NCBI RefSeq assembly: GCF_013426915.1
Contig: NZ_AP023179.1
Coordinates: 496,001-560,000, forward strand
DNA length: 64,000 nt
Reading direction: 5' to 3'
Origin: Paraburkholderia sp. PGU19
GTDB lineage: Bacteria > Pseudomonadota > Gammaproteobacteria > Burkholderiales > Burkholderiaceae
Part shown: one piece after another, positions 55,321 through 63,294 of the stretch
How the letters are laid out: every line of letters begins with the position of its first letter
Position numbering within the stretch: the stretch's first letter is position 1
Made by a program: the position numbers and the translations under genes
Notes under the pieces: model-generated
Database searches by the model: none
Told to the model about the DNA's origin: nothing
What the model saw: the letters and a program-made list of their open reading frames with translations, nothing else

Positions 55321-55695
55321 ATGGCGTTTGCGCTGACATTTCCACAACTGTTTTCAGACGCGATTGGCGAAAGTCATTTTGGGTCGGTAAACCTGCAGCT
55401 GGTAACCCGCAACTTCGCGCCCCCCGCTGAACCCTTTGACGTGTCGGATTTCGCGGCAGCGACCCGCTACGGATTTTTGCGCGCGCCCAGCGGATGGGTC
55501 GGCGACCTTCATCCTTCGCCCATGTGCATGTGGGTATTCGTGCTCAGCGGGGAAGTTGAGTTTGAGGCCAGTGACGGTGAGCGACGACGCCTCCCGGCAG
55601 GAAGCGCGATATTGCTTGAAGACACCACGGGCAAAGGGCATCAGAGTCGTGTCATCGGCGACGTGTCAGTGCTTCTCGCGGTGGTTCAGGTTTGA
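55321..55695 (+). CDS. Cupin-domain protein
   Basis: 124 residues (MAFALTFPQLFSDAIGESHFGSVNLQLVTRNFAPPAEPFDVSDF). The core MCMWVFVLSGEVEFEASDGERRRLPAGSAILLEDTTGKGHQSRVIGDVSVLLAVV is a small beta-barrel cupin, with a single conserved His and the GS.....ED.TGKGH pattern. Such proteins bind small ligands and often sense them. The next gene starts five bases after its stop. Confidence 0.75.
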   Translation: MAFALTFPQLFSDAIGESHFGSVNLQLVTRNFAPPAEPFDVSDFAAATRYGFLRAPSGWVGDLHPSPMCMWVFVLSGEVEFEASDGERRRLPAGSAILLEDTTGKGHQSRVIGDVSVLLAVVQV

Positions 55696-55699
55696 CGTC

Positions 55700-56026
55700 A
55701 TGGTTACGCTGGCCGGGACGCAAGCCCATGCCCTCGCGCTTAAATCATGCTCGAGAAGGGGGCAGCAGGCCGGCGTGGACTGGAAGTTCGATGCGGCCGA
55801 CCTGGCGCACACGAAGCTGCACGGCCGGCCGCTGGACCGCAAGACGTTCAATGACGCGGACAACTGTGTAGCCAACGCACTGCGGCACTTTGATAAGGCC
55901 GATGCGCCGGACTTCGAGGCCGACCTTGAGGAGGCCGCGTGCTGGATGCTGGTGCGGGCCTGCGAGAATGCACACCGGCTCGGGCTGACCGTGCAGGGCT
56001 TCGACGCGTTCAACGCCTGGTTCTAG
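55700..56026 (+). CDS. Unknown helical protein
   Basis: 108 residues from ATG 55700 (MVTLAGTQAHALALKSCSRRGQQAG...FDAADLAHTKLHGRPLDRKTFNDADNCVANALRHFDKADAPDFEADLEEAACWMLVRACENAHRLGLTVQGFDAFNAWF). Mostly helical, with no recognised family. Coupled closely behind the cupin gene. Confidence 0.6.
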   Translation: MVTLAGTQAHALALKSCSRRGQQAGVDWKFDAADLAHTKLHGRPLDRKTFNDADNCVANALRHFDKADAPDFEADLEEAACWMLVRACENAHRLGLTVQGFDAFNAWF

Positions 56027-56134
56027 CAGCATACCGTCGGCGTCTGAGCACGGGGCGGCCCGAAGAACAACAACTTCAGAACGGTCACTTAGCGATAACG
56101 CGGCAGACGTTTTCTAACGAAGAGCGTATGAACC

Positions 56135-56629
56135 ATGAGGAAGCAGTTGACCGCCGCCGCAATCGCGACCTGCCTCGTTTTGGTAACTGTCGGCGCTCTG
56201 GCTGGAACTGTTGATGTCGACTACAGGAATGCGACCTTCCGCATCGACAATGAAGACGTGAAATTGTCGAACGGCGAGCGAGCGGTACCGGCCGCACCTG
56301 GCTCGGCGACGCAGCACGTGACGCGTGTGTTCGGCAAGCCCGTCGGTGGCCGGCTTGACTCGAAGCCTGCTGCCGCGGTATTCCTGGTCGACGAACCAGG
56401 CGGTAGCGGCATCTTCAACTATGTAGCGGTGGCATTCAGTGACTGCAGTAAGACCAACGCGGTCTTCCTTGGCGACCGCATCGTGCCGCGGTCGATTGTG
56501 TTCCATGGCCGCTCCATCGTCGTCACCTATCTGGACCGAAAACTGGACGAACCGATGGCCGCCATACCCAAGGTGAAAAACAGCATGACGCTTGGCTTTG
56601 GTTCCAAGACCTGTCAGCTCGCCAAGTAA
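56135..56629 (+). CDS. Secreted protein of unknown function
   Basis: 164 residues with signal MRKQLTAAAIATCLVLVTVGALAGT, then a beta-rich domain (VDVDYRNATFRIDNEDVKLSNGERAVPAAPGSATQHVTRVFGK...). Paired cysteines near residues 105 and 160 could form a disulphide. No family recognised. Confidence 0.65.
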   Translation: MRKQLTAAAIATCLVLVTVGALAGTVDVDYRNATFRIDNEDVKLSNGERAVPAAPGSATQHVTRVFGKPVGGRLDSKPAAAVFLVDEPGGSGIFNYVAVAFSDCSKTNAVFLGDRIVPRSIVFHGRSIVVTYLDRKLDEPMAAIPKVKNSMTLGFGSKTCQLAK

Positions 56630-56891
56630 CAACATGGCCGTGGCGGTCCTCGATTTCGGCTACTCGCCGCCGTGTATCTATCGCCGCGGCGACGGGTCGA
56701 CGGTCGACCGGACCATCTGCGTTGCTCATCGCCCACAGTTTCGCGTGCGATTCGCCGCCGCCGGACACCGCGCAGCGACTGAAGCGTCCAGGAAGCTGAG
56801 AGCCGAAATCCCGGCCTTACCCTTTCTTCCGTCGCCTATAGTGATTGCCATGGGCGGGACGGATACGCGAGTTGATGACGGGAGGTGTGCA

Positions 56892-57311
56892 ATGGAAACA
56901 ACCTCACCGAGGGCGAAAGTGGGTCGAGTTGTTCGTGGTGGGGCCAGCTACATGTCCCAGCAGGGCTCCGTGCATGCGCCCGGTATCAGCAAGGAAACGG
57001 TGGGGTCCGAGGTTCTTTATCTGGGCGTGGTGTCCGTGCCGCCCGGGGGCAGAACCAGCGCTCACATTCACGAACACCATGACACCGCGCATTACATGCT
57101 AAGCGGCGACGAAATCGAGTTCTATACGGGCGAGGAACTGGAAGACCGGCAGGTGGTGCGCCCCGGTGATTACATCTTCACACCGGCCGGCGTGGTCCAT
57201 GTCGCCGTCAACCGCAGCCCGACCCCCGCCGTCTTCGTCGTCGCCCGCAATGAGCCGACAGCGCGGGAATGCGTGGTCATGCGTCCGGAACTCGACGCCA
57301 GGGTGCTGTGA
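56892..57311 (+). CDS. Cupin-domain protein with histidine metal site
   Basis: 139 residues from ATG 56892 after GGGAGG. The cupin pattern SVPPGGRTSAHIHEHHDTAHYMLSGDEIEFYTGEELEDRQVVRPGDYIFTPAGVVHVAVN supplies three His and one Glu of the usual metal site. It is a typical single-domain enzyme or sensor; substrate unknown. An upstream extension of the frame to 56592 overlaps the previous gene and is not favoured. Confidence 0.75.
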   Translation: METTSPRAKVGRVVRGGASYMSQQGSVHAPGISKETVGSEVLYLGVVSVPPGGRTSAHIHEHHDTAHYMLSGDEIEFYTGEELEDRQVVRPGDYIFTPAGVVHVAVNRSPTPAVFVVARNEPTARECVVMRPELDARVL

Positions 57312-57354
57312 GCGGGGTGTGATGCGGGCGAGGGACAGTCAGGGTTTCGCACCG

Positions 57355-57630
57355 CTAGCGATGCGGCTGAGTCAGCGTGCCAGCGGCTGCCCCGAGTGCG
57401 CTCGGCAGCGGCGCGCAGCGTGACAGGACGTCTGATGGGTCAGCATACGTAGGCAGGCCTGCTGCCAGGTCACCAAGCGCGGCGAAGAAGTCAGCCGCCG
57501 GAAGCAAGGCAATCTCATGCAACCGGCCCAGCACGGCCGGGTCATCAGACTCTGCCGCAAGTTCCTTCCGCAGCATCTCGAACACCGTGAAGACCGCGTC
57601 TGCGTGGTTAGCGTAATTTCGTTTGTCCAT
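57355..57630 (-). CDS. Small helical hypothetical protein
   Basis: 91 residues MDKRNYANHADAVFTVFEMLRKELAAESDDPAVLGRLHEIALLPAADFFAALGDLAAGLPTYADPSDV... Two amphipathic helical pairs, no domain recognised. It faces away from the TetR gene, whose start is 100 bases beyond. Confidence 0.6.
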   Translation of the reverse strand: MDKRNYANHADAVFTVFEMLRKELAAESDDPAVLGRLHEIALLPAADFFAALGDLAAGLPTYADPSDVLSRCAPLPSALGAAAGTLTQPHR

Positions 57631-57729
57631 TGGCGCTCTCTCCGGGAAAGCGGCATTTTACAGCCCGGCGGAGACGCGCATAATGGCTGCGGCACCTAAG
57701 CTTTCCACTACAAAGATGGAGCGCCGACA

Positions 57730-58431
57730 ATGAACGAATCCAAAGTGAAAAGGGACCCCGAGGGCACGCGCCGGCGCATTCTGGAGGCCGCGACGCAACA
57801 GTTCTCAACGCACGGGCTCGCCGGGGCGCGCGTCGACGCAATCGCCGCCGCCGCCGGCACGAACGAGCGGATGCTCTATTACTACTTCGAAAGCAAGGAA
57901 GGGCTGTACGTCGCTGTCCTCGAGGCCATGTACGTGGAGTTCGCGAATCATGGAGTGAACCAGGACCTGTCGGGGCTGCAACCCGCAGACGCCATTCGGG
58001 CGCTTGCACTCTCCATATGGGATTACTTTAGGGCAAACCCCCAGTGGCTGCACCTCATCAACAATGAAAACCTGCACGGAGGGCAATATCTCGAGCGCTC
58101 GGCGAAACTGCGAGCGGCCAGTTCGCCGGTGACTAGCTTGTTGAGCGCAACCTTGGCGCGTGGCGCGACTGCCGGGGAATTCCGAGCCGATGTAGACGCG
58201 CTGGATTTCTACGTGACCTTGGTCGCAATGGGCTATTACGTGGTGTCCAATCGGTTCACCCTGAAAGCGTTCGTCGGGCGGGACTACTCGGAGCCGTCTG
58301 TCATCGAGGCAGTGTCCGCGATGCATGTCGAGATGCTGCTTTCATTTTTGAGGACAGCATCGACAGCCATACCACTCTATCCTGCGGGCGCTGGAGCTGG
58401 TGCACGAGAAGACGGGGCTAGAATGAACTGA
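57730..58431 (+). CDS. TetR-family transcriptional regulator
   Basis: 233 residues: N-terminal helix-turn-helix (RRILEAATQQFSTHGLAGARVDAIAAAAGTNERMLYYYFESKEGLYVAVLEAMY), then an all-helical ligand domain. It is a one-component repressor; the target is not known. SDR genes of the same window could be candidates but are 1.7 kb away. Confidence 0.88.
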   Translation: MNESKVKRDPEGTRRRILEAATQQFSTHGLAGARVDAIAAAAGTNERMLYYYFESKEGLYVAVLEAMYVEFANHGVNQDLSGLQPADAIRALALSIWDYFRANPQWLHLINNENLHGGQYLERSAKLRAASSPVTSLLSATLARGATAGEFRADVDALDFYVTLVAMGYYVVSNRFTLKAFVGRDYSEPSVIEAVSAMHVEMLLSFLRTASTAIPLYPAGAGAGAREDGARMN

Positions 58432-58824
58432 CCGTAAATGACTATTACGATTTTATGGTCGAGCTCAAACGATAGGCCCACTCAGTAAAGTTTTAGCTCG
58501 CTCCGGAACGTCTCGCTTCGCGCTAGCGACGCCGAGTCCAATGAGCGGGACCGCGTCGTCCCGCTCGAATCGGCACGTTCTGCGTGTTGCTCTTTCGGCT
58601 TCCATCATCACATGCGTAAACCAAAGAAGGCGCTTCGGCTGACCCGCTTGCGCCGAACGGGCTGGCTGAGAATTGCGTGCAGGAAGTCGTGAATTCGTCC
58701 GCTATTGCGCAGCCGTTAGGTGGCGACGCTGCCGCTCTCGGCGAGCGTTACTTCGAGATTGCTTTCGAGCGCGACGGCTTCGGGAGCCTTGCGCGAGGTC
58801 CGTCGCAGAGAGCGATGGATTCCA
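58432..58824. other. Intergenic stretch, nothing recognised
   Basis: About 390 bases downstream of tetR without a supported gene. A 26-codon basic frame near 58612 is the only open frame with an ATG and is not supported. Confidence 0.35.
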
Positions 58825-59055
58825 TTAGCGCAATCGCCGGTCTCTCTTCTCAACCAATGCATCGAAGGCTTCCCGTGCGTCCTTCAGTTCTTGCATGGCA
58901 GCAGCAAACCGCGCCAGCTCGAGCGTCGACGGTTGTTCATCGGCGGCCTGCGTGTAGTGCGCCTCCAACCGCTGCGACACCGCCTGTACTTCGCGCGCGG
59001 CGCTCACCACGCGCTCAAGAGCCGATGCTTCCGCCGAGACCTTCTTTTCCTTCAT
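58825..59055 (-). CDS. Small helical protein, intact member of a duplicated pair
   Basis: 76 residues MKEKKVSAEASALERVVSAAREVQAVSQRLEAHYTQAADEQPSTLELARFAAAMQELKDAREAFDALVEKRDRRLR, predicted as two long helices. A nonsense copy with identical length lies at 50871-51101. The purpose is unknown, but the duplicated upstream DNA suggests its control region matters. Confidence 0.72.
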   Translation of the reverse strand: MKEKKVSAEASALERVVSAAREVQAVSQRLEAHYTQAADEQPSTLELARFAAAMQELKDAREAFDALVEKRDRRLR

Positions 59056-59320
59056 CTGCGTTCCTGCGAACAAACACGCTGCAAACCTACGCTGAGTTCG
59101 GTCACTACACAACCTCGCGGGTCGTGTGCGGCGACAGTTACACTATTACCTCCCAAACTCCGCTGCGGTCAATGCTATCGGTGCGCCAGCCGATTTGAGC
59201 GTTCGTCATTCAGCCGCGGCCGTAATGTGACGTCGCCCGCCAGCGAACGCTTTCGTTGTGTGCGCATCATTGAAGCCGGCTGGCAATCAGAAATGTTGCT
59301 CGACTGCCGAGCGGCGAAAC
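58825..59320. repeat. Second copy of the ~500-base duplicated segment
   Basis: Includes the intact 76-residue gene and upstream sequence shared with 51102-51400. Confidence 0.75.
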
Positions 59321-59424
59321 CTGCGTTTTCGCCAAGCGACTCGCGACGTTTAAGCTGCATTCGGTAGCGTGTGCTGGATGGCCACCTTGCCTATGAGCGG
59401 CTGAAGACGCTGAACGCGAAGGCA

Positions 59425-59449
59425 AATGGCCCGCGAAGGGCAGGCCATT
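59425..59449 (-). terminator. Possible terminator of cspA
   Basis: AATGGCCCG..GGCAGGCCATT is an imperfect hairpin 31-55 bases beyond the cspA stop. No T-run is prominent. Confidence 0.4.
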
Positions 59450-59479
59450 CGTTGAGAGGAAGGCGAGCGTTCGGAGCCG

Positions 59480-59683
59480 TCAGGCCGGCTTGATATTTGC
59501 GGCCTGCTTGCCCTTCGGGCCCATCTTCACTTCGAAGCTGACCTTCTGGTTTTCCTGCAGCGACTTGAAGCCCTCTGTTTTGATTTCAGAGAAGTGGGCG
59601 AACAGGTCTTCCCCACCGTCATCCGGAGTGATGAAGCCAAAGCCCTTTGCATCGTTGAACCATTTCACTGTGCCAGTTGCCAT
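59480..59683 (-). CDS. cspA: Cold-shock protein CspA family
   Basis: 67 residues [70 protein letters not shown]1 (KGFGFITP) and RNP2 (DLFAHFS) single-stranded RNA-binding motifs are complete. It melts RNA structure in cold or stress. A decayed paralogue lies at 62793. Start at the ATG at 59683 because the frame upstream lacks a family match. Confidence 0.93.
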   Translation of the reverse strand: MATGTVKWFNDAKGFGFITPDDGGEDLFAHFSEIKTEGFKSLQENQKVSFEVKMGPKGKQAANIKPA

Positions 59684-59869
59684 TTTCAATCCCGTAATCG
59701 TTGAGAGTTGCATTCGCAAATGCCGTATCGTGCGGTCGGACCGACCGCGGCGAACGACTTGTATCACGCTGGAATGACACCTGCCAATCACCTTGTCCAT
59801 GGAACAGGCGTGAAGGGCCTGCGACCTGCCGCGCGCTGTGCCCGGCTGTCGACGTGTCGCGATAAAGAA

Positions 59870-60085
59870 ACGGTACTCCGCCGCTATCTGCCGCATTTGA
59901 CGCAGGTCAATCAGCTCTACTGGTCTCACCGCCAGAACTTGCCGGACCATGAACCCGAGAGACGAAGTAGCCGCGCACGGAATCCGGGCTGTATCAATCG
60001 TCGCACCTTGACCCTCGTAGTTTTAACGTGCGCCAACGCTGTCCCATTCCTTGAGCGTAATTTTGGAAACTGCCAGGCATTTCGG
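59870..60085. promoter_or_regulatory. FNR/ANR-box block, second copy
   Basis: Contains TTGACGCAGGTCAA at 59897-59910, a perfect FNR-type dyad, in a 44-base block similar to 40205-40248. A degenerate second box lies near 60025 and the GGAAACTG tail of the 40 kb copy is also recognisable near 60062. It is upstream of cspA on the minus strand. Function inferred. Confidence 0.6.
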
Positions 60086-60135
60086 CTCTCCGTTCGTTAC
60101 GTTGTTGTTCAGTGATACTCGTCCTGCCGAGATTG

Positions 60136-61011
60136 TCATGAACCCAACTTGGCCTTGACCATGTTGTCCGCGCGTAGCATGCCGGGCAACGCCTCAACGA
60201 AGAAGTCTGCCTGCAATGCCGCGCCAGCCTGGACGTCATATTGAGAAAAGTCCCGGACACCAGCCGCCAATAGCACTTCGTCATCGAGAAAAAAATTTCC
60301 CGAGCACTCCCTGGATGGGCGCGTCAGGATATAGTGGGCCGCGTCGGCGACTATCTCCGGCTTGCGGCACGCAGCAATCATATCGGCGCCGCCAATCTCG
60401 TTTCGCACGGCAGCAGTCGCAATAGCAGTTCGCGGCCACAGCGAATTTACGGCGACGCCACGGTCCTTGAACTCACCGGCCAGCGCCAGTGTGAACAGGC
60501 TCATCGTGTATTTGGCAATGGTGTATGCCGGGAAATCCTTGAACCACTTCGGGTCTGTGACCAGCGGAGGCGACAGCGTCAGGATATGTGGATTCGGCGA
60601 ATTGAGTAGGTGAGGCAGGCAGGTTTGAGCACAGACGAACGTGCCTCTCCCGTTCACCCCGTGCATCAGGTCGTACCGCTTGACGGGCGTATCCAGCGTT
60701 CCCGTCAGCCGGATGGCGCTGGCATTGTTCACGAGTATATCGATGCCCCCGAACACCTCAACGGCCCTGGCAACCGCACCCTTTACGCGTTCCTCATCGC
60801 GGATGTCGACGACCAGCGCAAGCGCCTTTCCGCCAGCAGCTTCGACGGCGGCCGCCGCTGTATGTACCGTGCCCTCGAGCCGCGGGTCCGGGTTGGCCGT
60901 CTTCGCCGCAATCACAATGTTCGCGCCGTCGTGTGCCGCCCGGAGTGCAATGGCGAGTCCGATACCGCGACTGCCACCTGACATGAATAGCGTCTTGCCG
61001 GTGAGGTTCAT
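60136..61011 (-). CDS. Short-chain dehydrogenase, HSDL2-like
   Basis: 291 residues: GGSRGIGLAIALR (NAD(P) motif), NNASAI, LTLSPPLVT (Ser) and YTIAKYTMS (Tyr, Lys), and a C-terminal part like HSDL2/SDR46C. It probably reduces a carbonyl substrate with NADPH; which is not known. On the same strand as the atypical SDR upstream, 133 bases away. Confidence 0.82.
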   Translation of the reverse strand: MNLTGKTLFMSGGSRGIGLAIALRAAHDGANIVIAAKTANPDPRLEGTVHTAAAAVEAAGGKALALVVDIRDEERVKGAVARAVEVFGGIDILVNNASAIRLTGTLDTPVKRYDLMHGVNGRGTFVCAQTCLPHLLNSPNPHILTLSPPLVTDPKWFKDFPAYTIAKYTMSLFTLALAGEFKDRGVAVNSLWPRTAIATAAVRNEIGGADMIAACRKPEIVADAAHYILTRPSRECSGNFFLDDEVLLAAGVRDFSQYDVQAGAALQADFFVEALPGMLRADNMVKAKLGS

Positions 61012-61144
61012 GGTCGTCTCCTCAATACTTGGCCTGCCATGTGGTTACATTGAAAACGCGGTGTTGCTGCGAGTCAAAGCAGCAGGACTGAAGTCGAACG
61101 CCGTTGCTGCGACGGTAGCGCATCGAACGAAGGCGGCGTTGCAT

Positions 61145-61744
61145 TTACCACTTCGCGACCTGAATGACTTGACCGGTGATGTCCTCGACCAGGCTTCGTT
61201 TGTATGCCTGTGCGACCGCTTCAGCTGGAACACCCGCGGAGCGGGCCTGGCCCATTGCCGCAAGCGTTTCGGAAACCCAGCCCGGACTGACGACGTTGAC
61301 CCGTGCCTTGCCCTGCAATTCGAGAGCTGCGGACCGGACGAACGCCTCGACCCCCGCATTCACGATGCCCACTACAGCACTTCCTGTGACCGGATGCAGG
61401 GAGAGAATGCCGCTGGTTAGCGTCAGGGACCCCGCGTGCGCGATATGACCGACCGAGCACCGGACGAGATTGACCTGTCCCATCAGCTTGTTGGCCAGGC
61501 TGAACGCAAAGTCGTCATCGGAAAGCGATTCGAGCGGTGCGAACTTCGCCGCGCCCGCGGCGCAAATCACGGCATCAACAGTTCCGAGCTGTCGATACAT
61601 TGAGACGATGGATGCCTTATCAGTGAGGTCAAAGGACAGGTCCGGGCCGTTGCGGCTTGCACCAATGACCTGGTGTTCGGTCGAGAGCAGGCGAACGATT
61701 TCCTTGCCGAGCAGTCCGGTTGCGCCAACTATCAGCACGCGCAT
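61145..61744 (-). CDS. Atypical short SDR-like oxidoreductase
   Basis: 199 residues MRVLIVGATGLLGKEIVRLLSTEHQVIG, glycine-rich dinucleotide-binding motif, and NAGVEAFVRSAALELQGKARVNVVSPGWV. The usual YxxxK is replaced by V..VN (SAVVGIVNAG), so the classical catalytic Tyr and Lys are missing. It could be a binding protein or use other residues. Upstream of the larger SDR on the same strand. Confidence 0.75.
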   Translation of the reverse strand: MRVLIVGATGLLGKEIVRLLSTEHQVIGASRNGPDLSFDLTDKASIVSMYRQLGTVDAVICAAGAAKFAPLESLSDDDFAFSLANKLMGQVNLVRCSVGHIAHAGSLTLTSGILSLHPVTGSAVVGIVNAGVEAFVRSAALELQGKARVNVVSPGWVSETLAAMGQARSAGVPAEAVAQAYKRSLVEDITGQVIQVAKW

Positions 61745-61899
61745 AAGTCCTCCTTATCCGGAAGGGTCACGCCAGCGCGGAGCGACGCATCGCATGTGGC
61801 GCGGAGACGAGCGAATATCGTACTACCGTCCGAGGCATTGCGAACACCGTAAAGCAGACGCGTTGCGCGGTGGGCATGCCGAAAGGGCCATAAAAAACT

Positions 61900-62040
61900 C
61901 TACGAAATGTGAGCTTTGATAAGCTGCCAGAACGCTGCAATTCTGTGCGGTTGACGTTCGTGCAGCGCCAACATGGCGTCGTAGTGCAGGAGCGATTCCT
62001 GGACGTGCGGCAATCGCGATAGGTGGAGGCCGAAGTTCAT
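61900..62040 (-). CDS. 46-residue protein of unknown function
   Basis: From ATG 62040, with GAGGA six bases upstream: MNFGLHLSRLPHVQESLLHYDAMLALHERQPHRIAAFWQLIKAHIS. A helical peptide with several His and Trp; the RBS and clean frame support translation. No family recognised. Confidence 0.5.
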   Translation of the reverse strand: MNFGLHLSRLPHVQESLLHYDAMLALHERQPHRIAAFWQLIKAHIS

Positions 62041-62303
62041 GTATTTCCTCGAGCGTTTGGCTTAGCACGGTTCGCGCAAAAGGCAGGCAGACACGGTTGC
62101 CGGTCGCGGCGTACGCGTACCGACGAGGGTCCGCTTACTTTCCCTTTTTTTAGAAAATTGAGGTGGGCGGCATATGGTCCGGTACGCATCCGTTCACCCG
62201 CGCATCCGCATGCACGAATGATTTGGAGAGACCCGGGCGGACACAGCCGCGGGTTGATACTCGCGAGCCGGTGCCATGCCGACGCGCGGTACATGAAGAA
62301 AGG

Positions 62304-62453
62304 GTGACTAAGGCGAACACAATCTGGCTGTCGGAAAGACGGCGGCGGAGACTAGAGCTCGGTCGTCCTGTGAGTCAGGCGGTGAGGCTACTCGAGAACC
62401 GAGGACACCGATTGTCCGAAACATCATTCGTCTATTTGAGAATGTTGAAATAG
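62304..62453 (+). CDS. Possible 49-residue Arg-rich peptide
   Basis: A GTG at 62304 with GAAGAAAGG close upstream opens (V)TKANTIWLSERRRRRLELGRPVSQAVRLLENRGHRLSETSFVYLRMLK. An alternative ATG gives only four codons. Basic, could bind DNA; unsupported otherwise. Confidence 0.3.
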   Translation: MTKANTIWLSERRRRRLELGRPVSQAVRLLENRGHRLSETSFVYLRMLK

Positions 62454-62792
62454 TAGGCGCGCCTCACACACATCGGCAAGTAAAAAGGGCGTAAAGAATG
62501 TTTTGCGTTCGGCGGACACAGAAAGCGCGACTGGCTGTCGCGCAGCGACGCGCGTGACAAAGCCCGCGGCGACAAGGTGCTCCACGTGAGCGAGCTCATT
62601 CAGCGCCTCATGTGCGGTAACTACATCTCAAGAATCGTGCGCATGCAACCTTCAAGCGCTAGATGCAGCACCTTGAGCCGTGTCAGATATCGTAAACGCG
62701 TATGTCCTGCACTGGTTTCCCTGTGCTAAAAGTACCTCTCATGCTCGCCAAACCGTCAGCAACATTCGTCAATAGAACTGGTTTTCGAAACT

Positions 62793-62994
62793 ATAGCCTC
62801 GGGTACTGTCAAGTGGCTTGACGATGTGAAAGGTTTTGGATTCATCACGCCGGATGATGGCGATGAGGACCTGTTCGCGCACTTCTCGGAAATTCAGGGA
62901 AAAGGCTGCAAGTCGCTGAAGGAAAACCAACGTGACCTTCGACGCCAAGCAGGGACCAAAAGGTAAGCAGGCGGCCAATATCCAGCCACAGTAA
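62793..62994 (+). pseudogene. Decayed cspA-like gene
   Basis: The plus strand reads ATA GCC TCG GGT ACT GTC AAG TGG, with the usual ATG changed to [25 protein letters not shown] continues normally. After KENQ the frame is shifted (two bases fewer than cspA), and the last 17 codons ([19 protein letters not shown]) lie in another frame. Both defects make it non-functional. Confidence 0.85.
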
Positions 62995-63294
62995 TCCGTC
63001 GCCACGCTTGCCGTAGTGATAAGGCTTAGGGTCCGGATGATATATGTGTGTATGCACAGTTATGCGACACATGCGTACAGTCACTTCGCATCAGGTTGCA
63101 TCTCAAGCGACGCCTAAACTAACTTCTGTGCATCCGGGTCCAGATGTGCAGAAACACAGGATGGAATTTCATCGAAGTAAAGTGGTATTGCGAATCCAGG
63201 AATAAAAGTAGTAATGCTATGCAGTTATGCGGAGGTCCGGCGTCACATGAGGCCCAACTCTGGGGGCTAACCGTAATCGCGGAGGAGTCAAGAC
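62995..63294. other. Upstream region of phaB
   Basis: About 300 bases of AT-richer sequence holding the probable phaB promoter; no clear box found. GGAGGAG precedes the phaB start by seven bases. Confidence 0.4.

Noticed and set aside
56592..56891. Upstream extension of the 57 kb cupin
   Set aside because: It overlaps the preceding gene and lacks resemblance; the ATG at 56892 has GGGAGG.
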